From contig NZ_SHMP01000004.1 of the NCBI RefSeq assembly GCF_004217335.1, positions 434,001-498,000 of the forward strand: a DNA stretch of 64,000 nucleotides. Direction: 5' to 3'. This document shows, piece by piece, positions 1 through 8,547 of this stretch. A model generated the notes under the pieces. It was not told the DNA's origin and did not search any database. It was given only the letters and a program-made list of their open reading frames with translations. Made by a program: the position numbers and the translations under genes. Origin of the DNA: Natrinema hispanicum. Lineage in GTDB: Archaea; Halobacteriota; Halobacteria; Halobacteriales; Natrialbaceae. Positions within the stretch are counted from its first letter, which is position 1, and every line of letters starts with the position of its first letter.

Positions 1-2
1 CT

Positions 3-491
3 GGTGGGACGACCGAACTAATCGACCTCCGTGAGTACGAGTTGCCGATTTTCGATGCGGACCGCGACCGTGTGGACGCAGGCGATGCAGACGCACTTGC
101 GGCTCGCGTCCGCGCGGCCGATACGATCCTGCTTGGCTCGCCGATGTATCACGGCTCGTTTTCCTCGCCGCTGAAGACCGCGCTCGACTACTGTGGCTTC
201 GATGAGTTCGAGGACAAGACCGTCGGCTTGCTTGCCGTCTCTGGGGGAGCCTTTCCCGTGACGGCTTTAGAGCATATGCGGTCGGTCTGTCGTGCACTGA
301 ACGCATGGGTCATCCCACACGAGGCGGCGATTCCCAACGCCAGTGCCGCCATCGATAACGGGGCGTTCGTCGATTCAAAACTCGAGACGCGGGTGACGAC
401 GCTGGGCAGGCGGGCAGTCCAGTACGCGACGATCGAGCCGGATCCGGACTCCTTCGAAAGCGACCAGAACGTGGGCGCACAGGGGAAGTGA
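3..491 (+). CDS. NADPH-dependent FMN reductase-like flavoprotein, 5' end outside window
   Basis: The frame is open from the first bases of the window, so the true start lies upstream. The visible 162 residues have the flavodoxin-like fold of the NADPH-dependent FMN reductase family: LIDLREYELP early in the protein, then an ILLGSPMYHGSFSSPLK stretch that matches the family's FMN-phosphate loop (GSPxYxGxxSxxLK), and a GLLAVSGGAF segment. The family reduces FMN or acts as a quinone or azo reductase in the cytosol; the substrate here cannot be told. The gene converges on the membrane-protein gene at 520-1161, with only 28 bp between the stops. Confidence 0.85.
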   Translation, partial: GGTTELIDLREYELPIFDADRDRVDAGDADALAARVRAADTILLGSPMYHGSFSSPLKTALDYCGFDEFEDKTVGLLAVSGGAFPVTALEHMRSVCRALNAWVIPHEAAIPNASAAIDNGAFVDSKLETRVTTLGRRAVQYATIEPDPDSFESDQNVGAQGK

Positions 492-519
492 TACCTCTCA
501 CGAGAGATCGTATCCCACG

Positions 520-1161
520 TCAGGGATCGAGAAGGCGCTGAAACCGGCGCTGATGGGCGAGGAACGCGAAGAGGCCAAAGGCGAATACGCCGAGGTGGAT
601 GGCTCCGATCCGAAGGACGATCGTCGTCGAGCCAAGCGAGTACGGCGACGAGGAGATCGCCCAGTCGGTAAACCAGACGGTCGCAAGCAGTATCGATGCG
701 CCAGCGGCGAGCAACAGCCCCGGAACGGCCAATGTGAACGACCAGCGATCGGTTGGCTGTCTGAAGGTGTGTCGCTCGAGGACGAATTGGCCGGTGAGCA
801 TGCCAGCGAACACGACGGCTGCGACAGCGACACCGAGCGACTCGCCGATCAGTTCGGCCACGAGCAGCCAGACGATCCAGCCAGCCGTGAGCGCAACTGT
901 CACGCCGAGTTGTTGTGGCTGCAGGCGTGCGCCGAGATCGCTGACCGTCACGCCAAAGATTGCCGTTCTGAGTAATGAACCACAGAAGAGCACGCCAAGC
1001 CCTGCGAGCGCCGTCGCTGTCGTCCGCGAGCTGACGACGAGGCCGAACCAGCACCCGACCGCGACCGTTTCGACGGCCGCCGCAGAGAGTGCGGCAGTGA
1101 CGCCGACGACGCGACGGCGTGTCGTTCGGCCGAGGACCTCGGGCTGGCGGAGGACACTCAT
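520..1161 (-). CDS. Predicted polytopic membrane protein, function unknown
   Basis: This 213-residue protein is almost entirely hydrophobic, with about six membrane spans separated by short charged turns (e.g. RTTRRR near the N-terminus, ERHTFRQPTDR in the middle, HQRRFQR at the C-terminus). The N-terminal basic cluster followed by a membrane span suggests a cytoplasmic N-terminus. I recognise no catalytic motif or transport signature. It is transcribed toward the FMN reductase gene and is not obviously in an operon. Codon usage fits the neighbours, so it is probably a real lineage-specific membrane protein. Confidence 0.65.
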   Translation of the reverse strand: MSVLRQPEVLGRTTRRRVVGVTAALSAAAVETVAVGCWFGLVVSSRTTATALAGLGVLFCGSLLRTAIFGVTVSDLGARLQPQQLGVTVALTAGWIVWLLVAELIGESLGVAVAAVVFAGMLTGQFVLERHTFRQPTDRWSFTLAVPGLLLAAGASILLATVWFTDWAISSSPYSLGSTTIVLRIGAIHLGVFAFGLFAFLAHQRRFQRLLDP

Positions 1162-1624
1162 GTGTGACCCCTCTCAGGGATCCCTTTCGTTATGGAAGGC
1201 ATTCCACGACACTGCCGCATGGTCGACGTGCCGAGGGAGTCTTATAGGGTGGGAAGAGCCAGGTTTACCGATCACTGACACGGTCCTGCGAGCGATGGCT
1301 GCGTTCCGCTGACTCACGAGCGTTGGCTCACTTATATATTTTTGTTTGTACACGCGCGTATGACTCACTCGAGTGCTGTCAACAACCGAGTACGGCCGGA
1401 AATACGGATCGCTGATCAGTTCTCGAGTCGATTCCTGACCGACGATCTCGTCGCCGGGTGACGCCGACCGGCCCCGATCGCTCACGCACAATCGTCCGTC
1501 GCCGGGAAACCGGCTGTTATATCGTCCGGTTTCTCGAGTAGTTCGTGCATACGATACGACGAGTTCGTCCGAGCGATGGAAACGGGGGATAGAATTATGT
1601 ACAGCGATGTGGTCGGAGCGGATT
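1162..1624. other. Intergenic region with a TATA box and a possible 33-aa leaderless ORF
   Basis: No convincing conserved gene is seen here. The long minus-strand reading frame that spans this region is a shadow of the acidic protein and methyltransferase downstream. An AT-rich promoter-like stretch at 1331-1341 is followed 20-odd bases later by ATG at 1360, which opens a 33-codon frame ending with TGA at 1459-1461 (starts MTHSSAVNNRVRPE). It could be a small leaderless protein or a transcribed leader for the gene at 1625. Confidence 0.35.
1331..1339 (+). promoter_or_regulatory. Candidate archaeal TATA box
   Basis: CTTATATAT stands out in GC-rich sequence and lies about 21-29 nt before the ATG at 1360, the spacing expected for a leaderless haloarchaeal transcript. 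It could also drive a longer transcript into the gene at 1625. Confidence 0.4.
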
Positions 1625-2155
1625 ATGCCCGAGATGGAACAACAGGACGCCACACTATCCGAGCTCATCGTCAAAGAAGCGGTCAATCGAGGGATGGAGT
1701 CTCCGATGCGCGAGCCGATTCTCGAGGCCGTCGAGGAATCCGAGGGGGCTCGCTCAGGCGGCCAGTTCCCGTTTGCAGGAGCGTTGTTTGGCCTCGGTGC
1801 GGCTATCGGCTTTCTCCTCGGTCGGCAGTCGTCGCCGTTCGAAGAGACGCCGCTCGAGGACGTCGAACAGCCGGAAATCATCGAGAGCGTCCGCGAAACA
1901 ACCGAGGAAGCCGAGGAGACGACAGTCGAGGTGACGGACGAATCTGACTCACCGTCGCGGCTGTCGCGACTCCTGCTCGCGGTGGGGCTTCTCGCGGGGG
2001 CTGCGGTCCTTCGGCGACGGCTCACCTCGGACGAGGAAGAAGAGTGGGAGCCGATCGAGGAGTTCGAGCCGGCGACCGATATCGAGAGCGAGCCTGAGAC
2101 GGCTACAGAGCCCGAGTTCGAGGCCGAGGAACCGGACGAGGAAAGCGAGGAGTAA
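1625..2155 (+). CDS. Acidic membrane-anchored protein with two transmembrane segments, function unknown
   Basis: The 176-residue product has an amphipathic N-terminal part (LSELIVKEAVNRGMESPMRE), a glycine-rich membrane segment near residues 51-65 (FAGALFGLGAAIGFLLG), an acidic Glu/Thr-rich linker, a second membrane segment (LLLAVGLLAGAAVL) and a strongly acidic C-terminal tail of Glu/Pro repeats. I chose the ATG at 1625 over the in-frame ATG at 1607 because GGAG at 1615-1618 sits at ribosome-binding distance from 1625. No enzyme motif is visible. The tail would lie on one face of the membrane and could be a scaffold; that is inference. Confidence 0.65.
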   Translation: MPEMEQQDATLSELIVKEAVNRGMESPMREPILEAVEESEGARSGGQFPFAGALFGLGAAIGFLLGRQSSPFEETPLEDVEQPEIIESVRETTEEAEETTVEVTDESDSPSRLSRLLLAVGLLAGAAVLRRRLTSDEEEEWEPIEEFEPATDIESEPETATEPEFEAEEPDEESEE

Positions 2156-2262
2156 CGGCCGGCCTGCTCGACTGGGGGAGGGGGCGATCGACTGGCTACT
2201 GTTCTGGTCTGTGCGTCGCCTGGCGAAGAAGCTAAGGGAGAGACGCCGACAGTGTCAAGCCA

Positions 2263-3315
2263 ATGAAGACCACTCACCGCGTGGTCGTCGGTGACTCCCG
2301 CGCGCTCTCGGACGTCGCCGACGAGTCGGTCGAACTCGTCGTGACGTCGCCGCCGTATCCGATGATCGAGATGTGGGACGACCTCTTTACGGACCTCGAT
2401 CCTGCGATCGGCGACGCACTCGAGGCCGGTGACGGCCAGGCCGCCTTCGAGGCGATGCACGCACAACTCGCGGCCGTCTGGGACGAACTCGAGCGGGTGC
2501 TGGTCGACGGGGGAATCGCCTGTATTAACGTCGGCGACGCGACCCGGTCGGTCGACGGGAGTTTTCGAGTCTACCCCAACCACGCCCGCGTGCTCGCGGC
2601 GTTCGAGGACCGCGGGTTCGAGCCGCTGCCGGACGTGCTCTGGCGCAAGCCGGCAAACAGCGCGGCCAAGTTCATGGGGAGCGGAATGATCCCGCCGAAC
2701 GCCTATGTCACCCTCGAGCACGAGTACGTCCTGATCTTTCGGAAGGGAGGAACGCGCCGCGAGTTCGAGCCGGGTGCCGACCGGCGCTACGAGGCCGCCT
2801 ATTTCTGGGAGGAACGCAACCGCTGGTTCTCGGACGTCTGGACCGACGTGACCGGCGAGTTACAGACGCTCGAGGCGGTCGATGACGACCTCCGGGAGCG
2901 GTCGGCGGCCTATCCCTTCGAGATTCCCTACCGGCTGATCTGTATGTACTCGACCTACGGCGACACCGTCCTCGATCCCTTCTGGGGCACCGGTACGACC
3001 ACGCTCGCGGCGATGTGTGCCGGTCGCAACTCGATCGGGGTCGAACTCGAGGACGCGTTTCTCGAGGTGTTCGACGATCGGATCGACGAGGTGCCGGCAC
3101 TGTCACGGTCGGTCGGACGCGCACGCCTCAAGCGCCATCGAGAGTTCGTCGAGCGCCGCCGACAGGAGGGGAAGGGATTCGAGTACGACGCTGACTACTA
3201 CGATACGCCGGTCGTGACCAAGATGGAACAGGGGCTCAGACTGCGGGACGTGCGGGCGATCGAGGCCTGCGACGACGGCTATCGAGTCGAGCACGGCACA
3301 CTCATGCCCGAGTGA
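2263..3315 (+). CDS. zim: Beta-class N4-cytosine/N6-adenine DNA methyltransferase, probable CTAG methylase (Zim-like)
   Basis: This 350-residue protein is a site-specific DNA methyltransferase. Motif IV (TSPPY, residues 28-32) precedes the SAM-binding motif I (DPFWGTGTT, starting near residue 238), the beta-class order. The TSPPY form is typical of N4-cytosine enzymes. No restriction endonuclease gene lies beside it, so it is an orphan. Haloarchaea carry a conserved orphan m4C methylase of this architecture, called Zim, assigned to CTAG; I infer the same role here, and CTAG is strikingly rare in this window. The specificity is not provable from sequence alone. The start ATG at 2263 closely follows GGGAGAG. 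Confidence 0.75.
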   Translation: MKTTHRVVVGDSRALSDVADESVELVVTSPPYPMIEMWDDLFTDLDPAIGDALEAGDGQAAFEAMHAQLAAVWDELERVLVDGGIACINVGDATRSVDGSFRVYPNHARVLAAFEDRGFEPLPDVLWRKPANSAAKFMGSGMIPPNAYVTLEHEYVLIFRKGGTRREFEPGADRRYEAAYFWEERNRWFSDVWTDVTGELQTLEAVDDDLRERSAAYPFEIPYRLICMYSTYGDTVLDPFWGTGTTTLAAMCAGRNSIGVELEDAFLEVFDDRIDEVPALSRSVGRARLKRHREFVERRRQEGKGFEYDADYYDTPVVTKMEQGLRLRDVRAIEACDDGYRVEHGTLMPE

Positions 3316-3375
3316 ACCGGGGTCGCTCGTCGGAACCGACACGACCTTTTTATAATCGCCGCACCCACCAAGGGT

Positions 3376-5490
3376 ATGGTTCGCAGTCTCGAGGATGCCG
3401 AGACGACGCCTGGGTGCGTTCTCGTCGGCACGTCCGAGTGGATTCGGACGGCAACGGCGGAACTTGCAGCCGAGGCGGTGACAGTCGCTGGGGTCGTCTC
3501 AGCTGCGTCCGACCTCACGGACGATCGACTCGAGACCGCAACGTGTGTCCTGACGGACGAGCGTGCCGCCCTTGCAGCCGTCGACGGAGCATGTCCGACC
3601 GTCTACGCGATCGATTCGACTGCCGACGAGGCGATCGACGACCTCCGAACCGAGGGCGCGACCGAAATCGTCGTCAAGCGGTCGGTTCAGAAACCACGGC
3701 TCCTCGCCCATCGGCTCCAGCGAACGCTCGCAGCTGTCGAATGCGAGCGCGGGCGAGCACTGACCGACCAGCACAGATATCAAGCGGCGCTCGATGCGCT
3801 CTCCGACGCGACCAGCCACGTACTCGCTGCCGACTCGGAAACGGCCGCTTGCGAGTCCCTCGTCGACATCGTCGCCGACGTACTCGAGATCGACGGCGTC
3901 GTCTATCGGTTCGACGATCGGGCCACCGAACTCCGTCCGGTGGCACACTCAGCAGCCTACGAATCGACGGGTGGCTCCCCCGCAGCGGTCGAACCCAACG
4001 GTAGTAGCATCTGGGAGACGTTCGTCACCGGCGACCCGTCAACCGCTGACGATATCGCAACGTCGCCAGCCGCCCCTGACGCGAGTGCTTCCCAGAGCGG
4101 ACTCGCCGTTTCGCTCGGCGAACACGGCGTGTTCGTCGCGGTCTCGAGCGCTCCCGACGCCGACAGTGAGCTCGTCGAACCGTTCGCGATGGCGACGGAA
4201 GCAGCGCTCGATCGCATCGGACAACGCCAGCGACATCACGACTGTGAACGCGACCTCGAACGGCAAACTCGCCGACTCGAGCGCCTCGATGCCGCACTCG
4301 AGACGCGCCGAAACGTCGAACAGTCTCTCCTGACAGCTGATTCCCGGACGGAGATCGAACGCGGCGTCCTCGCACGTCTCACCAAGTGCGACGCGTGTTC
4401 GCTGGCCTGGTTCGGCGAGCCCGACGCGAACGGGGACAATCTCGAGCCGCGCGCTCACGCCGGGCACGATCGTGGGTATCTCGACGCGGTACCGGTACCG
4501 ACGGTCGACGAATCGACCGCCGAACCGGCGGGACGGGCGGCGCGAACGAAAGCGCCGGTCTACGTCGAGAACGTCGCGGAATCGGTCCACGACGGCGCGT
4601 GGCGCGGTGAAGCACTCTCGCGCAACGTCCAGTGTGTGTACGCGGTGCCGCTCGTCTATGATGGGTTTCTCTACGGCGTTCTGTCGATCTACGGGGATCA
4701 GCGGGACGCGTTCGACGAGCCGTTTCGGTCGATGCTCGCCGACCTCAGCGAGACGATCGCGTACGCGATCGACGCCGTCACCCGGACGCACGCGCTGTCC
4801 GATGTCGGTTGGACCGAAGTGGAACTCGAGGTTGCAGCGGATGCGACGCTGTGTCGGCTGGCTGCGTTCCTCGACGAGCGCGTGCGCTATGCCGGTGTGA
4901 CGGCTCGAGACGACGAGGCACAGGTCGTGTTCGCGGCCGTCGACGGGTCGCTCGAGGGGCCGATAGAGACCGAAGCCCACGCCTCAGTCGATGGAATCAG
5001 CCAGGTCGTCACGGTCGCCGAACACGAAGACGAGACGGTACTGCAACTCCGGTTGACTGAGCCCTCGCTGGGAGCGATTACCGACGCCCACGGAGCGCAG
5101 TTACGCGAGTTCGTGGCCGACACCTCGGGTGGACGTGCACACATCGACGTCCCAGACGCGGTCGACGTTCACGACCTCATCGCCGGGCTCAGGCGAACCG
5201 GTCCCGATATGTCGATAGTTGCTCGCCGTGCCGTGGCGACGGATGGCTGTTCGACGGTGGCCAACCACGCGCGCAGTGTCTTGCTCGAGACGCTCACCGA
5301 TCGCCAGCGAGAGGTCGTCCAGACGGCATACCACGGTGGGTTCTTCGAGTGGCCTCGGCACGCAAACGGGGAAGTGATCGCGGACTCCCTCGAGATTTCC
5401 TCGCCCGCCTTTCACAAGCACGTTCGGGCCGTCGAACGGAAGCTCTTTGCCGTCCTGTTCGAGGGAGCAACTGCGTCCGAGGTTAACTGA
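3376..5490 (+). CDS. Bacterio-opsin-activator-type regulator: receiver-like, two GAF-like, BAT and HTH-10 domains
   Basis: The 704-residue cytosolic protein looks like a haloarchaeal one-component sensor-regulator. Residues 1-110 resemble a receiver-like fold without a clear phospho-acceptor pattern. Two GAF-like regions follow (about 135-285 and 315-460), separated by a charged helix rich in Arg/Glu. A BAT-type domain (about 465-620) leads to the C-terminal HTH-10 domain (about 640-700), with LTDRQREVVQTAYHGGFFEWPR and SSPAFHKHVRAVERKLF as its hallmark. Such proteins sense small molecules, light or redox state and regulate transcription. The stop codon lies inside a 16-bp inverted repeat (5481-5496). 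A HalOD1 gene follows and may be co-regulated. Confidence 0.85.
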   Translation: MVRSLEDAETTPGCVLVGTSEWIRTATAELAAEAVTVAGVVSAASDLTDDRLETATCVLTDERAALAAVDGACPTVYAIDSTADEAIDDLRTEGATEIVVKRSVQKPRLLAHRLQRTLAAVECERGRALTDQHRYQAALDALSDATSHVLAADSETAACESLVDIVADVLEIDGVVYRFDDRATELRPVAHSAAYESTGGSPAAVEPNGSSIWETFVTGDPSTADDIATSPAAPDASASQSGLAVSLGEHGVFVAVSSAPDADSELVEPFAMATEAALDRIGQRQRHHDCERDLERQTRRLERLDAALETRRNVEQSLLTADSRTEIERGVLARLTKCDACSLAWFGEPDANGDNLEPRAHAGHDRGYLDAVPVPTVDESTAEPAGRAARTKAPVYVENVAESVHDGAWRGEALSRNVQCVYAVPLVYDGFLYGVLSIYGDQRDAFDEPFRSMLADLSETIAYAIDAVTRTHALSDVGWTEVELEVAADATLCRLAAFLDERVRYAGVTARDDEAQVVFAAVDGSLEGPIETEAHASVDGISQVVTVAEHEDETVLQLRLTEPSLGAITDAHGAQLREFVADTSGGRAHIDVPDAVDVHDLIAGLRRTGPDMSIVARRAVATDGCSTVANHARSVLLETLTDRQREVVQTAYHGGFFEWPRHANGEVIADSLEISSPAFHKHVRAVERKLFAVLFEGATASEVN

Positions 5491-5496
5491 TTAACC
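5481..5496. repeat. Perfect inverted repeat GGTTAA-CTGA-TTAACC
   Basis: The two 6-bp arms flank a 4-base centre and overlap the TGA stop codon of the bat-type regulator gene. It is too short for a strong terminator. It may be an operator for the HalOD1 gene downstream or a chance feature of AT-rich 3' sequence. Confidence 0.35.
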
Positions 5497-5599
5497 ATCT
5501 GCTGTGGCGGCCCTTACACAGTTAACAAGTAGGTTCTTTACAACAACTCGTGAACCACGAAACGACTTCCCACCGCCGTACTGGGGGTACGTACAAGCC

Positions 5600-5899
5600 A
5601 TGAGCAAGATGAGTTCACCAACACCGGCGACCGAGATTGGGGATCACCATTCCATGCACTACGATCGACTCGGCGACGAACCGCTTAGCGTCGCCGTCGC
5701 GGACGCCGTTGCAACATTCTTAGACGAAGACATCACTGAACTCGAGCCACTACATTATTCGATCAACGCCGATGCGCTCGAGCGACTGTTCGAACCGCAT
5801 GCGAGCGGCCTCCGCCCCAACGGCTCAGTGTCTTTCGAGTACAGCGAGTGTCTGGTGACCGTCACAGCAGCCGGCGAGATTCGCGTCGAAACCGTCTAG
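5600..5899 (+). CDS. HalOD1 output domain protein
   Basis: The 99-residue protein carries the HalOD1 domain, a small haloarchaeal module usually linked to two-component or bat-type signalling. The pattern LSVAVADAVATFL ... ELEPLHYSINADALERLF ... GSVSFEYSECLVTV matches the family over residues 27-99. I chose ATG 5600; a longer GTG-initiated frame from 5504 would add a basic, unlikely N-terminus. It lies 110 bp downstream of a bat-type regulator on the same strand, consistent with a signalling pair. Confidence 0.8.
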   Translation: MSKMSSPTPATEIGDHHSMHYDRLGDEPLSVAVADAVATFLDEDITELEPLHYSINADALERLFEPHASGLRPNGSVSFEYSECLVTVTAAGEIRVETV

Positions 5900-5990
5900 C
5901 GACTCGACGCCGTCTGCGGGCATAGCGGTATCCTCCATTTTGCGTTCGACACCCCGTACCGAGAAACGAGAGCGACTGGGTGTTCACGGA

Positions 5991-6004
5991 CTGTTGGCCA
6001 ACAG
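5991..6004. promoter_or_regulatory. Perfect 14-bp palindrome abutting a TATA box (operator candidate)
   Basis: CTGTTGGCCAACAG is a perfect palindrome ending exactly where the TATATAAG box of the UspA gene begins. It occupies the TFB-recognition position, so a bound protein could block or recruit the initiation complex. Confidence 0.5.
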
Positions 6005-6012
6005 TATATAAG
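6005..6012 (+). promoter_or_regulatory. TATA box of the tandem UspA gene
   Basis: TATATAAG ends 25 nt before the ATG at 6037, the canonical haloarchaeal leaderless spacing. This decides the start codon of the UspA gene. Confidence 0.7.
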
Positions 6013-6036
6013 CAGGTCCGTCTCGAACGCTCGAGT

Positions 6037-6912
6037 ATGCCACCTCGCTTTCTCGTCCCGACCGATGGGAGCGACCCCGCAACCGCAGCGCTCGAGCACA
6101 CGCTCGATATCGCCAATGAGCGGGACGCGACCGTCCACCTGCTTCACGTCGCGGACACGAACCAACCGAGCCTCACCCGACTCGGCACTGACGTCGTCGA
6201 CGTCCTCGAGGAGGAAGGCGAATCGGTCGTCTCGGAGGGTGCCACGCTCGCCGAGGAACGCGGCGTGTCCGTTGTCACGGACGTCGTCCAGGGTGATCCT
6301 CGGCCGACGATCGTCGACTACGTCAGCGCCGACGCGTTCGAGTTCATCGCGATGGGTGCCCACGGTCGGCGCGGACTGGGAGAATACGTTCTCGGGAGCG
6401 TCACGGATCACGTCGTAAACCGAAGTCCAGTACCAGTGATGACGGTTCGAGCAGCCGACGGCGTGACGCCGACGTATCCCTACACCGACGTACTCGTTCC
6501 GACCGATGGGAGCGACCATGCAACGGCGGCACTGAAACTGGCAGCGGCGGCCGCCGAACGTACCGGTGCGACGCTTCACTTGCTGTCTATCGTCGACGAA
6601 CTCCCGGAGGTCGGCGACGCAGAATCGGCACAGCTCTCCGAGCAACTCGAGGAGAACGTCCAGACGGTTCTCGACGAGGCAGCAACGACCGCCACGCAGG
6701 CGGGCGTCGACGACGTCACGACGACCATTGCAACCGGCACGATGCCACAAGAGGTCACGAGATATGCCGACGAGAAGGAGATCGATCTCGTCGTGATGGG
6801 GACACACGGCCACACCGGCCTCGACCGACACCTACTCGGGAGTTTCACCGAGCGGGTGATCCGCACGTCGCCGGTGCCCGTCCTGACCACGCGGGCGGAC
6901 GAGCAGGCGTGA
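6037..6912 (+). CDS. Tandem universal stress protein (two UspA domains)
   Basis: The 291-residue cytosolic protein contains two UspA domains (about residues 1-140 and 148-291). Each starts with a VPTDGSD nucleotide-binding loop. Each ends with the ATP-binding signature G-x2-G-x9-G-(S/T): GAHGRRGLGEYVLGSV in the first domain and GTHGHTGLDRHLLGSF in the second. This places both in the ATP-binding UspA class, involved in stress survival. The start at 6037 is fixed by the TATA box at 6005-6012; an upstream in-frame start at 5980 would lie in the promoter. A perfect palindrome next to the TATA box suggests specific regulation. Confidence 0.9.
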   Translation: MPPRFLVPTDGSDPATAALEHTLDIANERDATVHLLHVADTNQPSLTRLGTDVVDVLEEEGESVVSEGATLAEERGVSVVTDVVQGDPRPTIVDYVSADAFEFIAMGAHGRRGLGEYVLGSVTDHVVNRSPVPVMTVRAADGVTPTYPYTDVLVPTDGSDHATAALKLAAAAAERTGATLHLLSIVDELPEVGDAESAQLSEQLEENVQTVLDEAATTATQAGVDDVTTTIATGTMPQEVTRYADEKEIDLVVMGTHGHTGLDRHLLGSFTERVIRTSPVPVLTTRADEQA

Positions 6913-7074
6913 TACTATCACGACCACGTTACCCGCCAGAACGAGCGCTCGAGTCGCCGGCACAGTCGCTGTTGGGACGGACACGATGTGGTTTCCCTCC
7001 CACGGAAAATAGAACGTTCAACAACGTACTAATATCTTGATCAGGAAACAAAGGGCAATGGGTCCCCAAACGGC

Positions 7075-8514
7075 ATGCCGAAACGAGATGGTGAGAATAC
7101 CGTGACCGAACAATCGCTTCCGTTGCTCGAGCGGGTCCGGTCGGAAATAACGAGAACCCGGCTCCGGGCTGCGTTCGTCGTCCTCGTTCTTCTGTCTGCC
7201 GCCGTCGTCGCCAGCGCAGCGGGAGAAGGCGTTTCGACGGCCTCGAGAGAAGGCGTCCCGAACGCACCGCAGACGGAGAACCACACGGTCGTCACCGAAT
7301 CCGGCCGTGCCGGGACGATCACCGCCTATCAGCCCAACGGCGAGGTCCTCTACTACAACAACTCGCGGACGAAGTACTTCGACGTCGATCCTGTCGAGGG
7401 CGATCCGTTAACCGTCGAATACGCCGCGACGGATACGATTCACACCGAAGGCGAAAACTGTGGCGCTCCACCGTGTACCCGCAACGTCATCGAGCGCACC
7501 GACCTCGAGACAGGTGAGGTGGAGGTGCTCTACGAGCGCTACGACTACAAGGAGTACGCCGGGGAGTGGCACGACGTCGACCGCATCAACGAGACCCACT
7601 TCGTCGTCGCCGACATGGTCGCTGATCAGGTCTTCATCGTCAACACCGAGACGGCAGTCGTCGAGTGGCTCTGGGACGCCCAGAGCGACTTCCCGCTCGA
7701 GGGTGGTCACTCCTGGCCCCGTGACTGGGCACACATCAACGACGTCGAGTACATCGAGAGCGGGCAGATGGAGGGCCGAATCATGGCCAGTCTGCGTAAT
7801 CAGGACCAAGTCGTCTTCCTCGATCGAGAAGAGGGCCTGCTCGAAGAGTGGACGCTCGGGTCGGAAAACGAATACGACATCCTCCACGAACAGCACAACC
7901 CCGACTACATCCCTGAGAGCCAAGGCGGGCCGGCAGTCCTCGTTGCCGACTCTGAAAATGCCCAGATCAAGGAGTTCCAGCGTGAAGACGGCGAGTGGAA
8001 GCAGACCTGGCTGTGGGAAGACGATCAGATCCAGTGGCCACGGGACGCCGACCGGCTTCCAAACGGCAACACGCTGATCGCAGACACCCACGGCAACCGC
8101 GTCATCGAGGTCAACGAATCCGGCGATATCGTCTGGGAGGTCGGCTCGTCACTCCCCTACGAAGCCGAACGCCTCGAGACCGGCGACGAAAGCGAGGGCG
8201 GCCAGAGCACCCAGGCGCTCGGCCTCGAGAACCGAACCGCAGCCGAGACCAGCAGCGGCGGTGGCGGCGGCGGGGGCGAACTCGAGTTCAGCCCCTTCGA
8301 ATTCCTCGGCGATTTCGTCGAGACGATCCTCCCACATCGGATCTACAACGCCCTGCTGTTCGTGAGTCCAGTCTGGATGGGTGCCTCCGAGTTCGCCGCA
8401 ATTGGCGTCGCGCTGCTGACCGGCCTCTCGTGGGCCGGCCTCGAGATCAGGTGGCAACTCCGCGATGCTGGCGTCCGATTCCGGCTGCCGGTCTACCGAC
8501 AGGGCGGCAACTAA
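7075..8514 (+). CDS. Membrane-anchored arylsulfotransferase (ASST)-family protein
   Basis: The 479-residue protein has an N-terminal membrane segment (residues 31-50, rich in Ala/Val/Leu), an extracellular beta-propeller-like domain and a C-terminal membrane segment near 430-455. Repeating blades such as NETHFVVADMVADQVFIVN, GRIMASLRNQDQVVFLD and LPNGNTLIADTHGNRVIEV match the ASST family, in which a histidine transfers sulfate between phenolic substrates. Many archaeal members have only the propeller and no proven activity. A Gly-rich linker (about residues 397-402) separates the propeller from the membrane region. It is monocistronic; the sulfatase cluster 3 kb away may be functionally related, but that is inference. 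Confidence 0.75.
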   Translation: MPKRDGENTVTEQSLPLLERVRSEITRTRLRAAFVVLVLLSAAVVASAAGEGVSTASREGVPNAPQTENHTVVTESGRAGTITAYQPNGEVLYYNNSRTKYFDVDPVEGDPLTVEYAATDTIHTEGENCGAPPCTRNVIERTDLETGEVEVLYERYDYKEYAGEWHDVDRINETHFVVADMVADQVFIVNTETAVVEWLWDAQSDFPLEGGHSWPRDWAHINDVEYIESGQMEGRIMASLRNQDQVVFLDREEGLLEEWTLGSENEYDILHEQHNPDYIPESQGGPAVLVADSENAQIKEFQREDGEWKQTWLWEDDQIQWPRDADRLPNGNTLIADTHGNRVIEVNESGDIVWEVGSSLPYEAERLETGDESEGGQSTQALGLENRTAAETSSGGGGGGGELEFSPFEFLGDFVETILPHRIYNALLFVSPVWMGASEFAAIGVALLTGLSWAGLEIRWQLRDAGVRFRLPVYRQGGN

Positions 8515-8547
8515 CCGAACTCGAGGTCCGTTCCGTTTTTCGATCGA

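Noticed and set aside
1174..2721. Long minus-strand reading frame of 515 codons
   Set aside because: It runs across a plus-strand gene and part of the methyltransferase; the translation is Arg/Ser-rich with no motif. It is a shadow caused by high GC.
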